Positions 51,913-62,756 are shown, counted from the stretch's first letter. The stretch: 64,000 nt of DNA from Phocoena phocoena (GCF_963924675.1 NC_089223.1:10614881-10678880); one strand, 5' to 3'. The notes: generated from the letters alone by a model not told the origin. Program-made: numbers and translations.

Positions 51913-54900
51913 ATGGTCATAGGAACATACATATCGATAATTACCTTAAACATGAATGGATTAAATGCTCCAACCAAAAAACACAGGCTTGCTGAATGGA
52001 TACAAAAACAGCACGCATATATATGCTGTCTACAAGAGACCTACTTCAGATCTAGGGACACATACAGACTGAAAGTGAGGGGATGGAAAAAGAAATTCCA
52101 TGCAAATGGAAATCAAAAGAAAGCTGGAGTAGCAATACTCATATCAGACAAAATAGACTTGAAAATAAGGAATGTTACAAGAGACAATGAAGGACATTAC
52201 ATAATGATCAAGGGATCAATCCAAGAAGAAGATATAACAATTATAAATATATATGCACCCAACATAGGAGTACCTCAATACATAAGGCAACTGCTAACAG
52301 CTATAAAAGAGGTAATCGACAGTAACACAGTAAGAGTGGGGGACTTTAACACCTCACTTACACCAATGGACAGATCATCCAGACAGAAAATTAATAAGGA
52401 AACACAAGCTTTAAATGACACAATAGACCAGATAGATTTAATTGATATTCATAGGACATTCCATCCAAAAACAGCAGATTACATTTTCTTCTCAAGTGTA
52501 CATGGAACATTTTCCAGGATGGATCACATCTTGGGTCACAAATCAAGCCTTAGTAAATTTAAGAAAATTGAAATCATATCAAGCATCTTTTCTTACCACA
52601 ACACTATGAGATTAGAATTGAATTACAGGGGAAAAAGCATAAAAAAAACAAATACATGGAGGCTAAACAGTATGTTACTAAATAACCAAGAGATCACTGA
52701 AGAATTCAAAGAGGAAATCAAAAAATACCTGGAGACATATGACAATGAAAACACGATGATCCAAAACCTATGGGATGCAGCAAAAGCAGTTCTAAGAGGG
52801 AAGTTTATAGCTATACAAGCCTACCTCAAAAAACAAGAAAAATCTCAATAAACAATCTAACCTTACACCTAAAGAAATTAGAGAAAGAAGAACAAACAAA
52901 ACCCAAAGTTGGTAGAAGGAAAGAAATCATAAAGATCAGAGCAGAAATAAATGAAATAGAAACAAAGAAAACAACAGCAAAGATCAATAAAACTAAAAGC
53001 TGGTACTTTGAGAAGATAAACAAAATTGGTAAACCATTAGCCAGACTCATCAAGAAAAAGAGGGAGAGGACTCAAATCAATAACATTAGAAATGAAAAAG
53101 GAGAAGTTACAACAGACACCAAAGAAATACAGAGCATCCTAAGAGACTACTACAAGCAACTCTATGCAAATAAAACGGACAACCTGGAAGAAATGGACAA
53201 ATTCTTAGAAAGGTATAACCTTCCAAGACTGAACCAGAAGAAACAGAAACTATGAACAGACCAATCACAAGTAATGAAACTGAAACTGTGATTAAAAATC
53301 TTCCCACAAACAAAAGTCCAGGACCAGATGGCTTCACAGGTGAATTCTATCAAACATTTAGAGAAGAGCTAACACCCATCCTTCTCAAACTCTTCCAAAA
53401 AAATTGCAGAGGAAGGAGCACTCCCAAACTCATTCTATGAACCCATCATCACCCTGATACCAAAACGAGACAAAGATATTACAAAAAAAAGAAAACTACA
53501 GGCCAATATCACTGATGAATATAGATGCAAAAATCCTCAACAAAATACTAGCAAACAGAATCCAACAACACATTAAAAGGATCATATACCATGTTCAAGT
53601 GGGATTTATCCCAGGGATGCAAGGATTCTTCAATATATGCAGATCAATCAATGTGATACACCACATTAACAAACTGAAGAAGAAAAACCATATGATCATA
53701 TCAATAGATGCAGAAAAAGCTTTTGACGAAATTTAACACCCATTTATGATAAAAAAACTCTCCAGAAAGTGGGCATAGAGGGAACCTACATCAACATAAT
53801 AAAGGCCATATACAACAAACCCACAGCAAACATCATTCTCAATGGTGAAAAACTGAAAGCATTTCCTCTAAGATCAGGAACGAGACAAGGATGTCCACTC
53901 TCACCACTATTATTCAACATAGTTTTGGAAGTCCTAGCCATGGTAATCAGAGAAGAAAAAGAAATAAAAGGAATACAAATTGGAAAAGAAGAAGTAAAGT
54001 TGTCACTGTTTGCAGATAACACGATACTATACATAGAGAATCCTAAAGATGCCACCAGAAAACTACTAGAGCTAATCAATGAATTGGGTAAAGTTGCAGG
54101 ATACAAAATTAATGCACAGAAATCTCTGGCATTCCTATATACTAATGATGAAAAATCTGAAAGAGAAATTATGGAAACACTCCCTGGACAATTAGAAATT
54201 GCTTCAAGTATTTCTTTTCCTTTAGGAACAATTCTAGTTTACCACTACAACAAAAAGAATAAAATACCTTGGAATAAACCTACCTAGGGAGACAAAAGAC
54301 CTGTATGCAGAAAACTATAAGTCACTGATGAAAGAAATTAAAGATGATACCAACAGATGGAGAGATATACCATGTTCTTGGATTGGAAGAATCAATATCG
54401 TGAAAGTGACTATACTACCCAAAGCAATCTACAGATTCAATGCAATCCCTATCAAATTACCAATGGCATATTTTATGGAACTAGAACAAATCATCTTAAA
54501 ATTTGTATGTAGACACAAAAGACTCCAACTAGCCAAAGCAGTCTTGAGGGAAAAACACGGACCTGAGGAATCAGACTCCCTGACTTCACACTATACTACA
54601 AAGCTATAGTCATCAAGACAATATGATACTGGCACAAAAACAGAAACATAGATCAATGGAACAAGATAGAAAGCCCAGAGATAAACCCATGCACCTATGG
54701 TCAACTAATCTATGACAAAGGAGGCAAAGATATACATAGAAAAGACAGCCTCTTCAATTAGTGGTGCTGGGAAAGGTGGACAGCTACATGTAAAAGAATG
54801 AAATTAGAACACTCCCTAACACCATACACAAAAATAAACTTAAAATGGATTTGAGACCTAAATGTAAGACCGGACACTATAAAACTCTTAGAGGAAAACA

Positions 54901-55829
54901 TAGGAAGAACACTCTTTGACATAAATCACAGCAAGATCTTTTTTGATCCACCTCCTAGAGTAATGGAAATAAAAACAAAAATAAACAAATGAGACCTAAT
55001 GAAACGTCAAAGCTTTTGCACAGCAAAGGAAACCATAAACAAGACGAAAAGACAACTCTCAGAATGGGAGAAAATATTTGCAAACGAATCAGTGGACAAG
55101 GATTAATCTCCAAACATATAAACAGCTCATGCAGCTCAATGTTAAAGAAACAAACAACCCAATCCAAAAATGGGCAGAAGACCTAAATAGACATTTCTCC
55201 AAAGAAGACATACAGATGGCCAAGAAGCACATGAAAAGCTGCTCAACATCACTAATTATTAGAGAAATGCAAATCAAAACTAAAATGAGGTATCACCTCA
55301 CACCAGTTAGAATGGGCATCATCAGAAAATTTACAAACAATTGCTAGAGAGGATATGGAGAAAATGAACCCTTTTGCACTGTTGGTGGAAATGTAAATTG
55401 ATACAGCCACTATGGACAACAGTATGGAGGTTCCTTAAAAAACTAAAAATAGAATTACCATATGATCCAGCAATCCTACTACTGGGCATATACCCAGAGA
55501 AAACCATAATTCAAAAAGACACATGCACCCCAGTGTTCATTGCAGCACTATTTACAATAGCCAGGTCATGGAAGCAACCTAAATGCCCATCAACAGATGA
55601 ATGGATAAAGAAGTTGTGGTACATATATACAATGGAATATTACTCAGCCATAAAAAGGAACGAAACTGAGTCATTTGTTGAGACGTGGATGGATCTAGAG
55701 ACTGTCATACAGAGTGAAGTAAGTCGGAAAGAGAATAACAAATATCATATATTAACGTATGTATGTGAAACCTCGAAAAATGGTACAGATGAACCAGTTT
55801 GCAGGGCAGAAGTTGAGACACAGATGTAG
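51913..55829 (+). pseudogene. L1 ORF2 relic (copy D)
   Basis: The first 312 codons (51913-52851) are open and hold the full endonuclease: TLNMNGLNAP, CLQETYF, GDFNTSLTP, FSRMDHILGHKSSL. The conserved FSDHN motif reads FSYHN, so the aspartate next to the catalytic histidine is lost. The linker is at 52770-53255, the palm entry at 53252-53440 and the reverse transcriptase core at 53769-54287. In that core the catalytic FADD reads FADN (codons 54009-54020), so the enzyme would be inactive. A foreign segment at 54186-54239 shifts the frame. The C-terminal parts are at 54328-54609, 55078-55347 and 55374-55829 ([20 protein letters not shown]). Confidence 0.88.
54191..54239 (+). repeat. Foreign 49-bp segment in L1 ORF2, copy of 57547-57595
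   Basis: It matches 57547-57595 on the same strand at 48 of 49 positions (one A/G difference at 54194 versus 57550). Other L1 copies in the window have a short CCCATTCACCATTGCA-type sequence at this point, so the segment is an insertion in this L1. Confidence 0.92.
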
Positions 55830-55939
55830 AGAACAAATGTATGGACACCAAAGTGGGAAAACTGCGGTGGGGTGGGGATGGTGGTGTGCTGAATTGGGCA
55901 ATTGGGATTGACATGTATACACTGATATGTATAAAATTG

Positions 55940-55971
55940 TTTTTTTATACTGCAGGTTCTTATTAGTCATC
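55940..55971 (-). other. Inverted 32-nt piece of L1 3' UTR
   Basis: Read on the minus strand this is GATGACTAATAAGAACCTGC followed by AGTATAAAAAAA, which is the sequence expected to follow ATAAAATTG (55931-55939) in the forward orientation of this L1 3' UTR. The forward order is retained, in diverged form, near 37529-37550. Confidence 0.75.
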
Positions 55972-56941
55972 AAACAAACAAACAAACCTTTCTTTGGGTT
56001 ATTTGTATGGAAATATGTTAATATAAATGTTTCCGACATTACATGAAATTTCTAAAAATCTTATATGTTCTGGTATGATGTTATAAGTCATAATTCTAGT
56101 TATTACTTTAAATGTATATCTCAGAAATAACTAAATTTCCTTGTCAATTACATTATTATGAACTTTCATCAAATCTTTAACTGTGGTCATTTTTAAGTCT
56201 TTTGTCATTTACAGACATTCCTCGGTGTACTCTGATGCTTTTGCAAATATGTTCCTATAAAAGGGTTTCATCTTCAAGGAATTCATGGAAAAGACTCTGA
56301 CAAGTACAGGTTTCTGGTAACTGACTATACTGCTGAACTGAATGAATAAGCATTTTCAGAAGTCTAATGGAAAACTGATGAATTCATAAAAGTGCTAACA
56401 AAAAGCCGCAAGGCACAGGGATATTAGCTCGGTGCTTTGTGACAGCCTGGAAGTGTGGGATGGGGAGAGTGGGAGGGAGGGAGACGCAAGAGGGAAGACA
56501 TATGGGAACATATGTATATGTATAGCTGATTCACTTTGTTATAAAGCAGAAACTAACACACCATTGTAAAGCAATTATACCCCAATAAAGATGTTTAAAA
56601 AAAAAAAAAAAGTGCTAACAAAAGATCAAGATAAAAAAAATTAATTACGTGGGACTGAGTGAACTGATGAGGATGATTATAATTCTTGTGACTTTGTCTG
56701 AAAAACAAAAAAAATCCCACAAGTACTCAGAGGCAAAAAATGTACAAATCAATTTTCACTGCAAAATAAAGGAGCTGTTACAGTGGAGGATTACTGGACT
56801 GAATGTCAATATTATAACACAGTATGAGTGTGTTTCGTGTTTGGTAATTGCAATCATTGTTGCTTTTGTTGTGGTCATGCATTTACAATGCTTGGTGTCA
56901 GTCTATTTATTTCTTGTAAAAATAAAATACAGTGTGTGTGT
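55972..56941 (+). other. Non-L1 sequence carried 3' of L1 copy D (candidate 3' transduction)
   Basis: It begins with (CAAA)4, perhaps the remnant of the source L1 tail. About 420 nt of unique-looking sequence follow, then the nested L1 (56405-56610), about 320 nt more, AATAAA at 56921-56926 and, 15 nt later, the A tail. The AATAAA-to-tail spacing is normal for mRNA 3' ends. Excluding the nested L1 the carried piece is about 0.75 kb. I do not recognise a gene in it; short frames exist but lack support. Confidence 0.7.
56405..56610 (+). mobile_element. Nested 5'-truncated L1 3' end with TSD
   Basis: About 206 bp of young L1 3' UTR (GTGCTTTGTGACAGCCTGG, GAGGGAGACGCAAGAGGGAA, TAGCTGATTCACTTTGTTAT, CAATAAAGATGTTTA) with an A tail. 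It is flanked by AGTGCTAACAAAA at 56391-56403 and again from 56611. It belongs to the 3' UTR subtype of the 945-6852 element, not that of copy D, and inserted after copy D. Confidence 0.93.
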
Positions 56942-56968
56942 AAAAAAAAAAAAAAAAAATCCAGGTAG

Positions 56969-58480
56969 TATATCAATCCATATAGATCAGAGTAATCAAC
57001 TCATCAATGAGATAAAAATGTCTAGAGAAAGAACATTTCATATTAGATAAGCTATATCAGTAAGGGGAAAAAACATGGTAGTAGATTCTTCTCTGGACTA
57101 TATAAATATTAAGGAGCTACTGGTAAATGCCAGGTACTGTTGGGAGGAGTGGATTCAGCGTTAAACAAGACAGGCAATGTCCCTGCCCTTACGAAACTTC
57201 TATTTTCGTTGGCTTGGGTGTAGAAGTAAGTATGGGTCAAAGTGTCTATTCTTGAACATAAAACATACAGTATTCTGCATTTTATGTTCTACTTACTTGA
57301 TCTAGAGGCTCGTTAGTAAGAAACCATAAACCTTATGCAGGAGGCATGTTTCTTCTCAGTACGAATTACCCAAGAGTTACTACTTAGCTTCTCCTGGTAA
57401 TTCTGGCTCACTTTAACATAATTTCATATACATCTCTTACTTAAATTCAAATTATAATGTTATTTTCAGTAATCTTCATAATTTGTTAAAATACTATTTA
57501 ATATTAGCCATTTTTCTAATGTAATACCATTTTTTTTCTACTAGCTATTGGAAATTGCTTCAAGTATTTCTTTTCCTTTAGGAACAATTCTAGTTGTAAA
57601 ACAATAGTGTTTTTGGTTAAGTGGAGAACATTTGCAGGAAAATATATCTTAAAATCAAATAAAATAATCAATCATGTGCTAAATTTTAATCTATATAAGA
57701 AACTAGGAAGTTGTTGCCTGATAACATTTTTGGCAATTACCAGTATAGTTCACACACACGAAATAGAGTTCAGAAAAACATTATGAAATTCATTAAGCAG
57801 TGACTGAAACATTGCTCTCCTCCTCATTAATTCTATCATGTCACCCTGCCTTAATGAAAACTGGGCTATGCACACTGGCCTGATTACTGTATATATTCTT
57901 TGCATCAGCTATAAGACAATTTTTAAATGTAATAAAACCCCTAAAATCAGGATAAATCTTACAATCAATGTTTTCAACCGTGTTGCAGTTGCAGTGTTTT
58001 TACATTGCTCTGTGTGGATTTTATCACAGTTTCATATTGTCCTTTCTTCGATTGAGTTATATGCAGTATTAGCACTACATGTGGTGAGTTACCAATAAGA
58101 ATATTTTCAAAAAGCTTTTACTATGATTTGGTATTATAGCAAATGTTATTTTGTATGTGGAAAGCCAAGGAAAGAAAGAAAGAGTATAACTTTGATATTA
58201 ATGAAAAAAAATTTGTACTTGCATTGCCTTCAATTCCATATTCTCTTCTAAATTAAAAACCAAATGCTTTATGAAATCAAAAGAAGGAATATACTCACAC
58301 GTACATGAAGCTGTATCATTGAGACAAATGCAAAAATACTATCAAACCTAAGAAAGAAGTGAAGACAGAAGAAATTTGAATGAGAGGCTGGTGTGACTGA
58401 TGAATGAGTCACACCACTGGTAAGGAAGGAATGTGGTTTTTATTTGTTTCTGTTTGTTTGTTTTAGAAGATGTTGGGGGT
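56969..58480. other. Unique stretch flanking insertion D
   Basis: A piece of the ancient mammal-wide repeat lies at about 57110-57210 (AATGCCAGGTACTGTTGGGA, AACAAGACAGGCAATGTCCC). The segment 57547-57595 is the sequence duplicated inside L1 copy D. Otherwise no gene or repeat is recognised. Confidence 0.55.
57547..57595 (+). repeat. Probable donor copy of the 49-bp segment in L1 ORF2
   Basis: Lies in apparently unique DNA about 580 bp beyond the right end of insertion D. It matches 54191-54239 at 48 of 49 positions. Confidence 0.9.
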
Positions 58481-58484
58481 AGGA

Positions 58485-58766
58485 GTTTATTAATTTATTT
58501 ATTTTTGCTATGTTGGGTCTTCGTTTCTGTGCAAGGACTTTCTCTAGTTGTGGCAAGCGGGGACCACTCTTCATCGCGGTGCGCGGGCCTCTCACTATCG
58601 CGGCCTCTCTTATTGCAGAGCACAGGCTCCAGAAGCGCAGGCTCAGTAGTTGTGGCTCACGGGCCTAGATGCTCCGCGGCATGTGGGATCCTCCCAGACC
58701 AGGGCTCGAACCCGTGTCCCCGGCATTAGCAGGCAGATTCCCAACCACTGCGCCACCAGGGAAGCC
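58485..58766 (-). mobile_element. CHR-1 type tRNA-derived SINE, minus strand
   Basis: The right end carries the reverse complement of GGGCTTCCCTGGTGGCGCAG. The copy includes the box B region (GGGTTCGAGCCC on the minus strand), the longer CHR-1 body and an AAATAAATAAAT-type tail at 58485-58506 (seen as TTTATT). Frames through it are artefacts of the GC-rich SINE. Confidence 0.92.
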
Positions 58767-59026
58767 CTGTTTTTAATTAGCATCATAAGCTTTGTTTGTT
58801 TTTTCCTTCATAGTGGTATGTAAAATAATAATGTTTTAAAATCATTCATCCTGAATTCAATGAAATGCAGATTATATACTCCAGTGAAGAAATGAGAGGA
58901 AAAATAATTATAGGGAAGAACTGATTTTATTATAATCTTCAGTTTTGACTGATTAATCACTAAATTTGCCATCCATTCATCCTCTACTAGGAACCCAAAG
59001 GATAAGTAATAAAATAACTGTTTGAG

Positions 59027-59360
59027 GGGCTTCCCTGGTGGCACAGTGGTTGAGAATCTGCCTGCCAATGCAGGGGACACGGGTTTGAACCCTGGTCTGG
59101 GAAGATCCCAGATGCCGTGGAGCAACTAGGCCTGTGAGCCACCACTACTGAGCCTGCGCGTCTGGAGCCTGCAAGCCACAACTACTGAGCCTGCGCATCT
59201 GGAGCCTGTGCCCTGCAACGAGAGGCCGCGACAGTGAAAGGCCCACACGCTGCAGTGAAGAGTGGCTCCTGCTTGCTGCAACTAGAGAAAGCCCTCGCAC
59301 AGAAACGAAGACCTAACACAGCCAAAAATAAATAAATAAATTTATAAAAAATAAAAAAAA
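59027..59360 (+). mobile_element. CHR-1 type tRNA-derived SINE with internal 37-bp duplication
   Basis: Starts GGGGCTTCCCTGGTGGCACA, with box B GGTTTGAACCC, and ends in AAATAAATAAATAAA plus an A-rich tail. Positions 59134-59170 and 59171-59207 are a 37-bp tandem duplication (ACTACTGAGCCTGCGC is in both). Possible short TSD AAAATAACTG and AAAATAATTG. Confidence 0.92.
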
Positions 59361-59577
59361 TAATTGACAACTAAATTGTCTAAAAACTAACATAATTATA
59401 TTAGTTTGTGGAAATTTAATTCCAGCTTTAAGAAAGATGTGGCTAGGTATATGCACTGAAAGTTCCCTCTGGGGAAGTGATGTCAAGAGCTTCAGAAGGA
59501 ATTAACGTCAATTAGCAGCATGATGAAAAAATTATTTCTCTCTGGACTACTGTAACCAAATACAAATTTTGTGTGTG

Positions 59578-59608
<31 letters not shown>

Positions 59609-59750
59609 GCAAAAATATATTTTTATATTTTGAATCAAAGGGATCTTTCCTATATTTGTCTATATAGAATTAAATACATATTTGAATGTAGACTTTTAGA
59701 ACTGGAAGATAATTGAATAAATGTTAGAGTTTCTTCAAGATCTAATTTTT
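59361..59750. repeat. AT-rich stretch with (TG)n/(TA)n microsatellite
   Basis: TGTGTGTGTATATATATATA... at 59570-59609. The rest is AT-rich with no recognised element. Confidence 0.75.
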
Positions 59751-59754
59751 ATCT

Positions 59755-59905
59755 TCTATTTTTCTCATCTCTTTCAATAGACTCATAAATGAAGCCCAGA
59801 GAAATTAATTTCTTCATCAAAGTTCACACAGTTTGATAGCAGCACAGGCAAGATTAGAGTCTTTGGCCCAAAGTTCAGTGTTCTTTCCATTATGCCAAAT
59901 TATCC
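59755..59905 (-). mobile_element. MIR SINE fragment
   Basis: TAAATGAAGCCCAGAGAAAT, AAGTTCACACAGTTTGATAG and GTTCTTTCCATTATGCCAAA follow the reverse MIR order. Confidence 0.65.
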
Positions 59906-59989
59906 CCTAATATATTAGGTACATAAGTAGGATAATGAGTGTGGTGGATGCTGTGGTGTGCTCCCAAGTTCTCTCCTCCCCCACCCCAA

Positions 59990-60023
59990 TCACACACATA
60001 TACACTCACACACACACACACAC
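59990..60023. repeat. (CA)n microsatellite
   Basis: An interrupted CACACA run ending in about nine perfect CA units. Confidence 0.9.
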
Positions 60024-60594
60024 ATTTTCACAACTAAAGCCTTCATTTTCCCAGTTGGTAAAAAAGTTGGCAGCTGATAGTATTCAAGTAAGTTCCTTTA
60101 CCAAAAAAAAAAAAGCCTGTTCATTCATGGTTACACCCCCTTCCCAGATATTGCCAATGTCCAATAACTTGTTGATATAAGAGTATAAGGCTCCCAACCA
60201 CTTGCCTAACTTGGGGACAATTCTGAGGAGTCATCCCAGCTTCCGATTTCCCTGTGTGATTATCTGAGATAGATAGTTTAATGGCATAGAGTCTAACTTC
60301 TCCCTCTGACAGACACTGCTTTCTTCATTACCCCATGGATGTTGACTTGAGAATACACTCTAGTGAACTTTTGTTTATTGTCTCAAATATTCATCTCAGA
60401 ATCTGTTCTAGGGAACCAAACCATAAAAATAAATGTAAAATTACTCAAGTATTCTGGAGTAAATTACTGTGCTTTTTTAAGTTGAGATAGAAGTATTCAA
60501 AGTGGTTTTACTTCTAAAGGATGAAGCAAGCATCTATCAGAGAAACTTCTAGGTGTATTCACTTTATTTTGTTACTATACTTATTGTTGCTGTC

Positions 60595-60800
60595 ATCAAG
60601 ATAACTATTCTTCAGGTATAATATTAGGCATTTTATACGCAGCAGTTCATTAAGTCTTAAATATAATCCTGTATGTAGATACAGGTATGAATGTAAATTT
60701 TCGTTTCCCAGATGAGGAAATTGGAGATTTGGGAAGAGTAATTAACTTGCCATGGTCACTTAGCTAGAAATTGTCTGATTCTGGGTGATTCTCTCGTTAG
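60595..60800 (-). mobile_element. MIR SINE
   Basis: TTTCGTTTCCCAGATGAGGA, AGTAATTAACTTGCCATGGT and CACTTAGCTAGAAATTGTCT are reverse-strand MIR core blocks. Confidence 0.72.
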
Positions 60801-60839
60801 ACCTCAAGCTGCCTAAATGCAAGAGCTGGTTCTCTTATG

Positions 60840-60912
60840 AACAATACTATTTCCTATCACATAATATAGCACCTTGCTCTCAGTAGAGGTCAATAAATAT
60901 TTATCAAATCAG
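60840..60912 (+). mobile_element. L2/MIR-type 3' end fragment
   Basis: ATAATATAGCACCTTGCTCT and AGGTCAATAAATATTTATC form a short degenerate terminus. Family uncertain. Confidence 0.45.
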
Positions 60913-62080
60913 CAAAGGAACCTTTATTTGTCTGATCCCAAATCCATGCCATTAGCCCCATGTGCTATGCAATCACCCATGTACACTGTGAGCCCTAGAC
61001 TTAATGATGAACATCACAAAGAACTAAAAAAAAAAAAAAAGGAAAAGTCTAAGATGTTAAAAGCAAACTATGCTGAACAAACAGGAATGGGTGATTTAAA
61101 TATGCATTTAAAAAAATAGACCATTTCATTTTGTTCCTTTTTATAGTAGATGCATATGTACCTTGTAGGATCAGATGTTATACCAGAGAACACTGAGTCT
61201 GCCTGTGGGATTGAGTCATTTGATCCCTTTCAATGTCTTATTAAAACTATATTCAATTTAATGTAATATATCCCAGGAGGGTTAAAATGATCACATAAAG
61301 AAAATGATGAACATTTCCCCAAATCTAATGTTAAAGTAATGGAAATGAAGTTTACACTCATCTCCTCAGCTTTCCTAGGTAGCATGTATATAAATAGAAT
61401 AGAAAGGTTTATTATCAAGATGAATTTACCAATGGCTCTTTTGTTCTGAAATGAATTTTTTTCTCAGAGTATTTTATACCCATGATGTTTCTGACATTTG
61501 GATGTGATATTAGGCATAGTGTTTGAGGATCTTTCAATAACTGATTCAACAGTTAAGTAAGCATCTTATAGAAGTAAAGTCACAAAGATGAAAAGAAAAG
61601 AAAATCTCACATTTCTAAGTAGGTCCAAATACCTAGCCCATTTCTTTTACTGCCAAGAAAGTCCCTGAAACACCTTCTGTAAGTCATACAATGCTTCTTT
61701 CATACAAACAGGTAACCAGCCTTACTATCTCTACTGCAAATCAAGGGAAGAGTTAAAATGGCAAATTAGAAGTAATGGAGAGGGTCTGACATATGTAAGC
61801 ACAAATTAAAAACTAGAATGGCAGCTTACTACAGACATTAAGACAATTTAAAGAAAGAAAACACATGGTTAGCAAAATATCTCAATCTGAAGTCACTGAG
61901 TATAAAGACACCCTAAAGATATCCCCTAATAGAACTTAGTTTTACAGAAAATTGGGGACATTCATCTCAGTAATGATAATCTCGAAGTCTCAATTTAAGT
62001 TACAGTATGGTTCTGCATGTACTTTATTTTAGAAAAATGTGATACATTTTAGAAATATTCCCATGGGAATACTGGGAGGC
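60913..62080. other. Unique stretch with no supported gene
   Basis: Contains an A run at 61027-61040. Frames at 60874-61119 and 61230-61418 have no recognisable domain. Confidence 0.5.
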
Positions 62081-62084
62081 AGAA

Positions 62085-62272
62085 TGAATCAGTGGTTAAT
62101 CAAGCAGACTGTCTATCTTACACTATCTGTAGAGTACAAACTCACTGTGTTCTGTTTTCTAGCCTGTGTAATGGGACTAATAGAAGCTACCTCAAGAGAC
62201 TCTTGTGAGGGATAAAAAGGGCATTAGAAAAATGCTTGGCATATAATACACACTCAATAAATATATTATCTC
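62085..62272 (+). mobile_element. MIR SINE
   Basis: GAATCAGTGGTTAATCAAGC, CTGTGTAATGGGACTAATAG, AGACTCTTGTGAGGGATAAA, TGCTTGGCATATAATACACA and CTCAATAAATAT follow the complete MIR order in forward orientation. Confidence 0.8.
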
Positions 62273-62279
62273 AAGCGGA

Positions 62280-62690
62280 TAAGCTATTTTTCATCAAATA
62301 TTTATCAAATGCTTAATATGTACCAGAGAATTGGGTCAGGAGGTTTAGATTGGAGATAGGAGAAGTAGACAACTTGAGGTTGCCTATTTGCAGTACATCA
62401 GCAAGGACTTGATTTAAAGGTATGTGAGGAAAAAGAGAAAGCACAGGTGATTTATAGATGTTGGCCTGATAGTGGTACCATTAGTGAGAAGGAGGGTATT
62501 TGGGGAAGAATAGGTTGCAGACTCAAAATCAAGTTTATTTTTTTGGTTTTGTTTTATGGCAGATTAGGAATGTTAATTAGTCAAAGTGATGATGCCAGGT
62601 AAGTAAATTAGGGCTCGAAGTAGAGACCAGGTTTGGAGAAATGGTTTTCTAGGGAACAAACAATGAAAAGTTGGGTATTTAAAAACTACG
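62280..62690 (+). repeat. Ancient mammal-wide repeat, further copy
   Basis: ATATTTATCAAATGCTTAATATG-type start, then AGTGGTACCATTAGTGAGAA and TCAAAATCAAGTTTATTTTT match the 3' part of the repeat family noted at 8665 and 20590. Diverged. Confidence 0.45.
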
Positions 62691-62756
62691 CCATATAGAT
62701 GTCAGGTACACAGAAATTTTCATTGGCCCTTCACACTTTGTACTAGCCTACTGCCA

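Larger units (their letters stand above)
50037..56958 (+). mobile_element. Composite insertion D: L1 with 3' transduced sequence
   Basis: A single 6.9-kb insertion bounded by ATCCAGGTAG at 50027-50036 and 56959-56968. With A-tail ambiguity this extends to AAGATCCAGGTAG versus AAAATCCAGGTAG, preceded by GTTT, which is a good L1 endonuclease site. It holds a complete L1 5' end, ORF1, ORF2 and most of the 3' UTR (50037-55939), a 32-nt inverted piece of L1 3' UTR (55940-55971), non-L1 sequence (55972-56941) with AATAAA at 56921-56926, and an A tail (56942-56958). A younger L1 fragment is nested at 56405-56610. Confidence 0.8.

Noticed and set aside
58433..59370. Open frames of 62-105 codons
   Set aside because: They are translations of the two CHR-1 SINEs.
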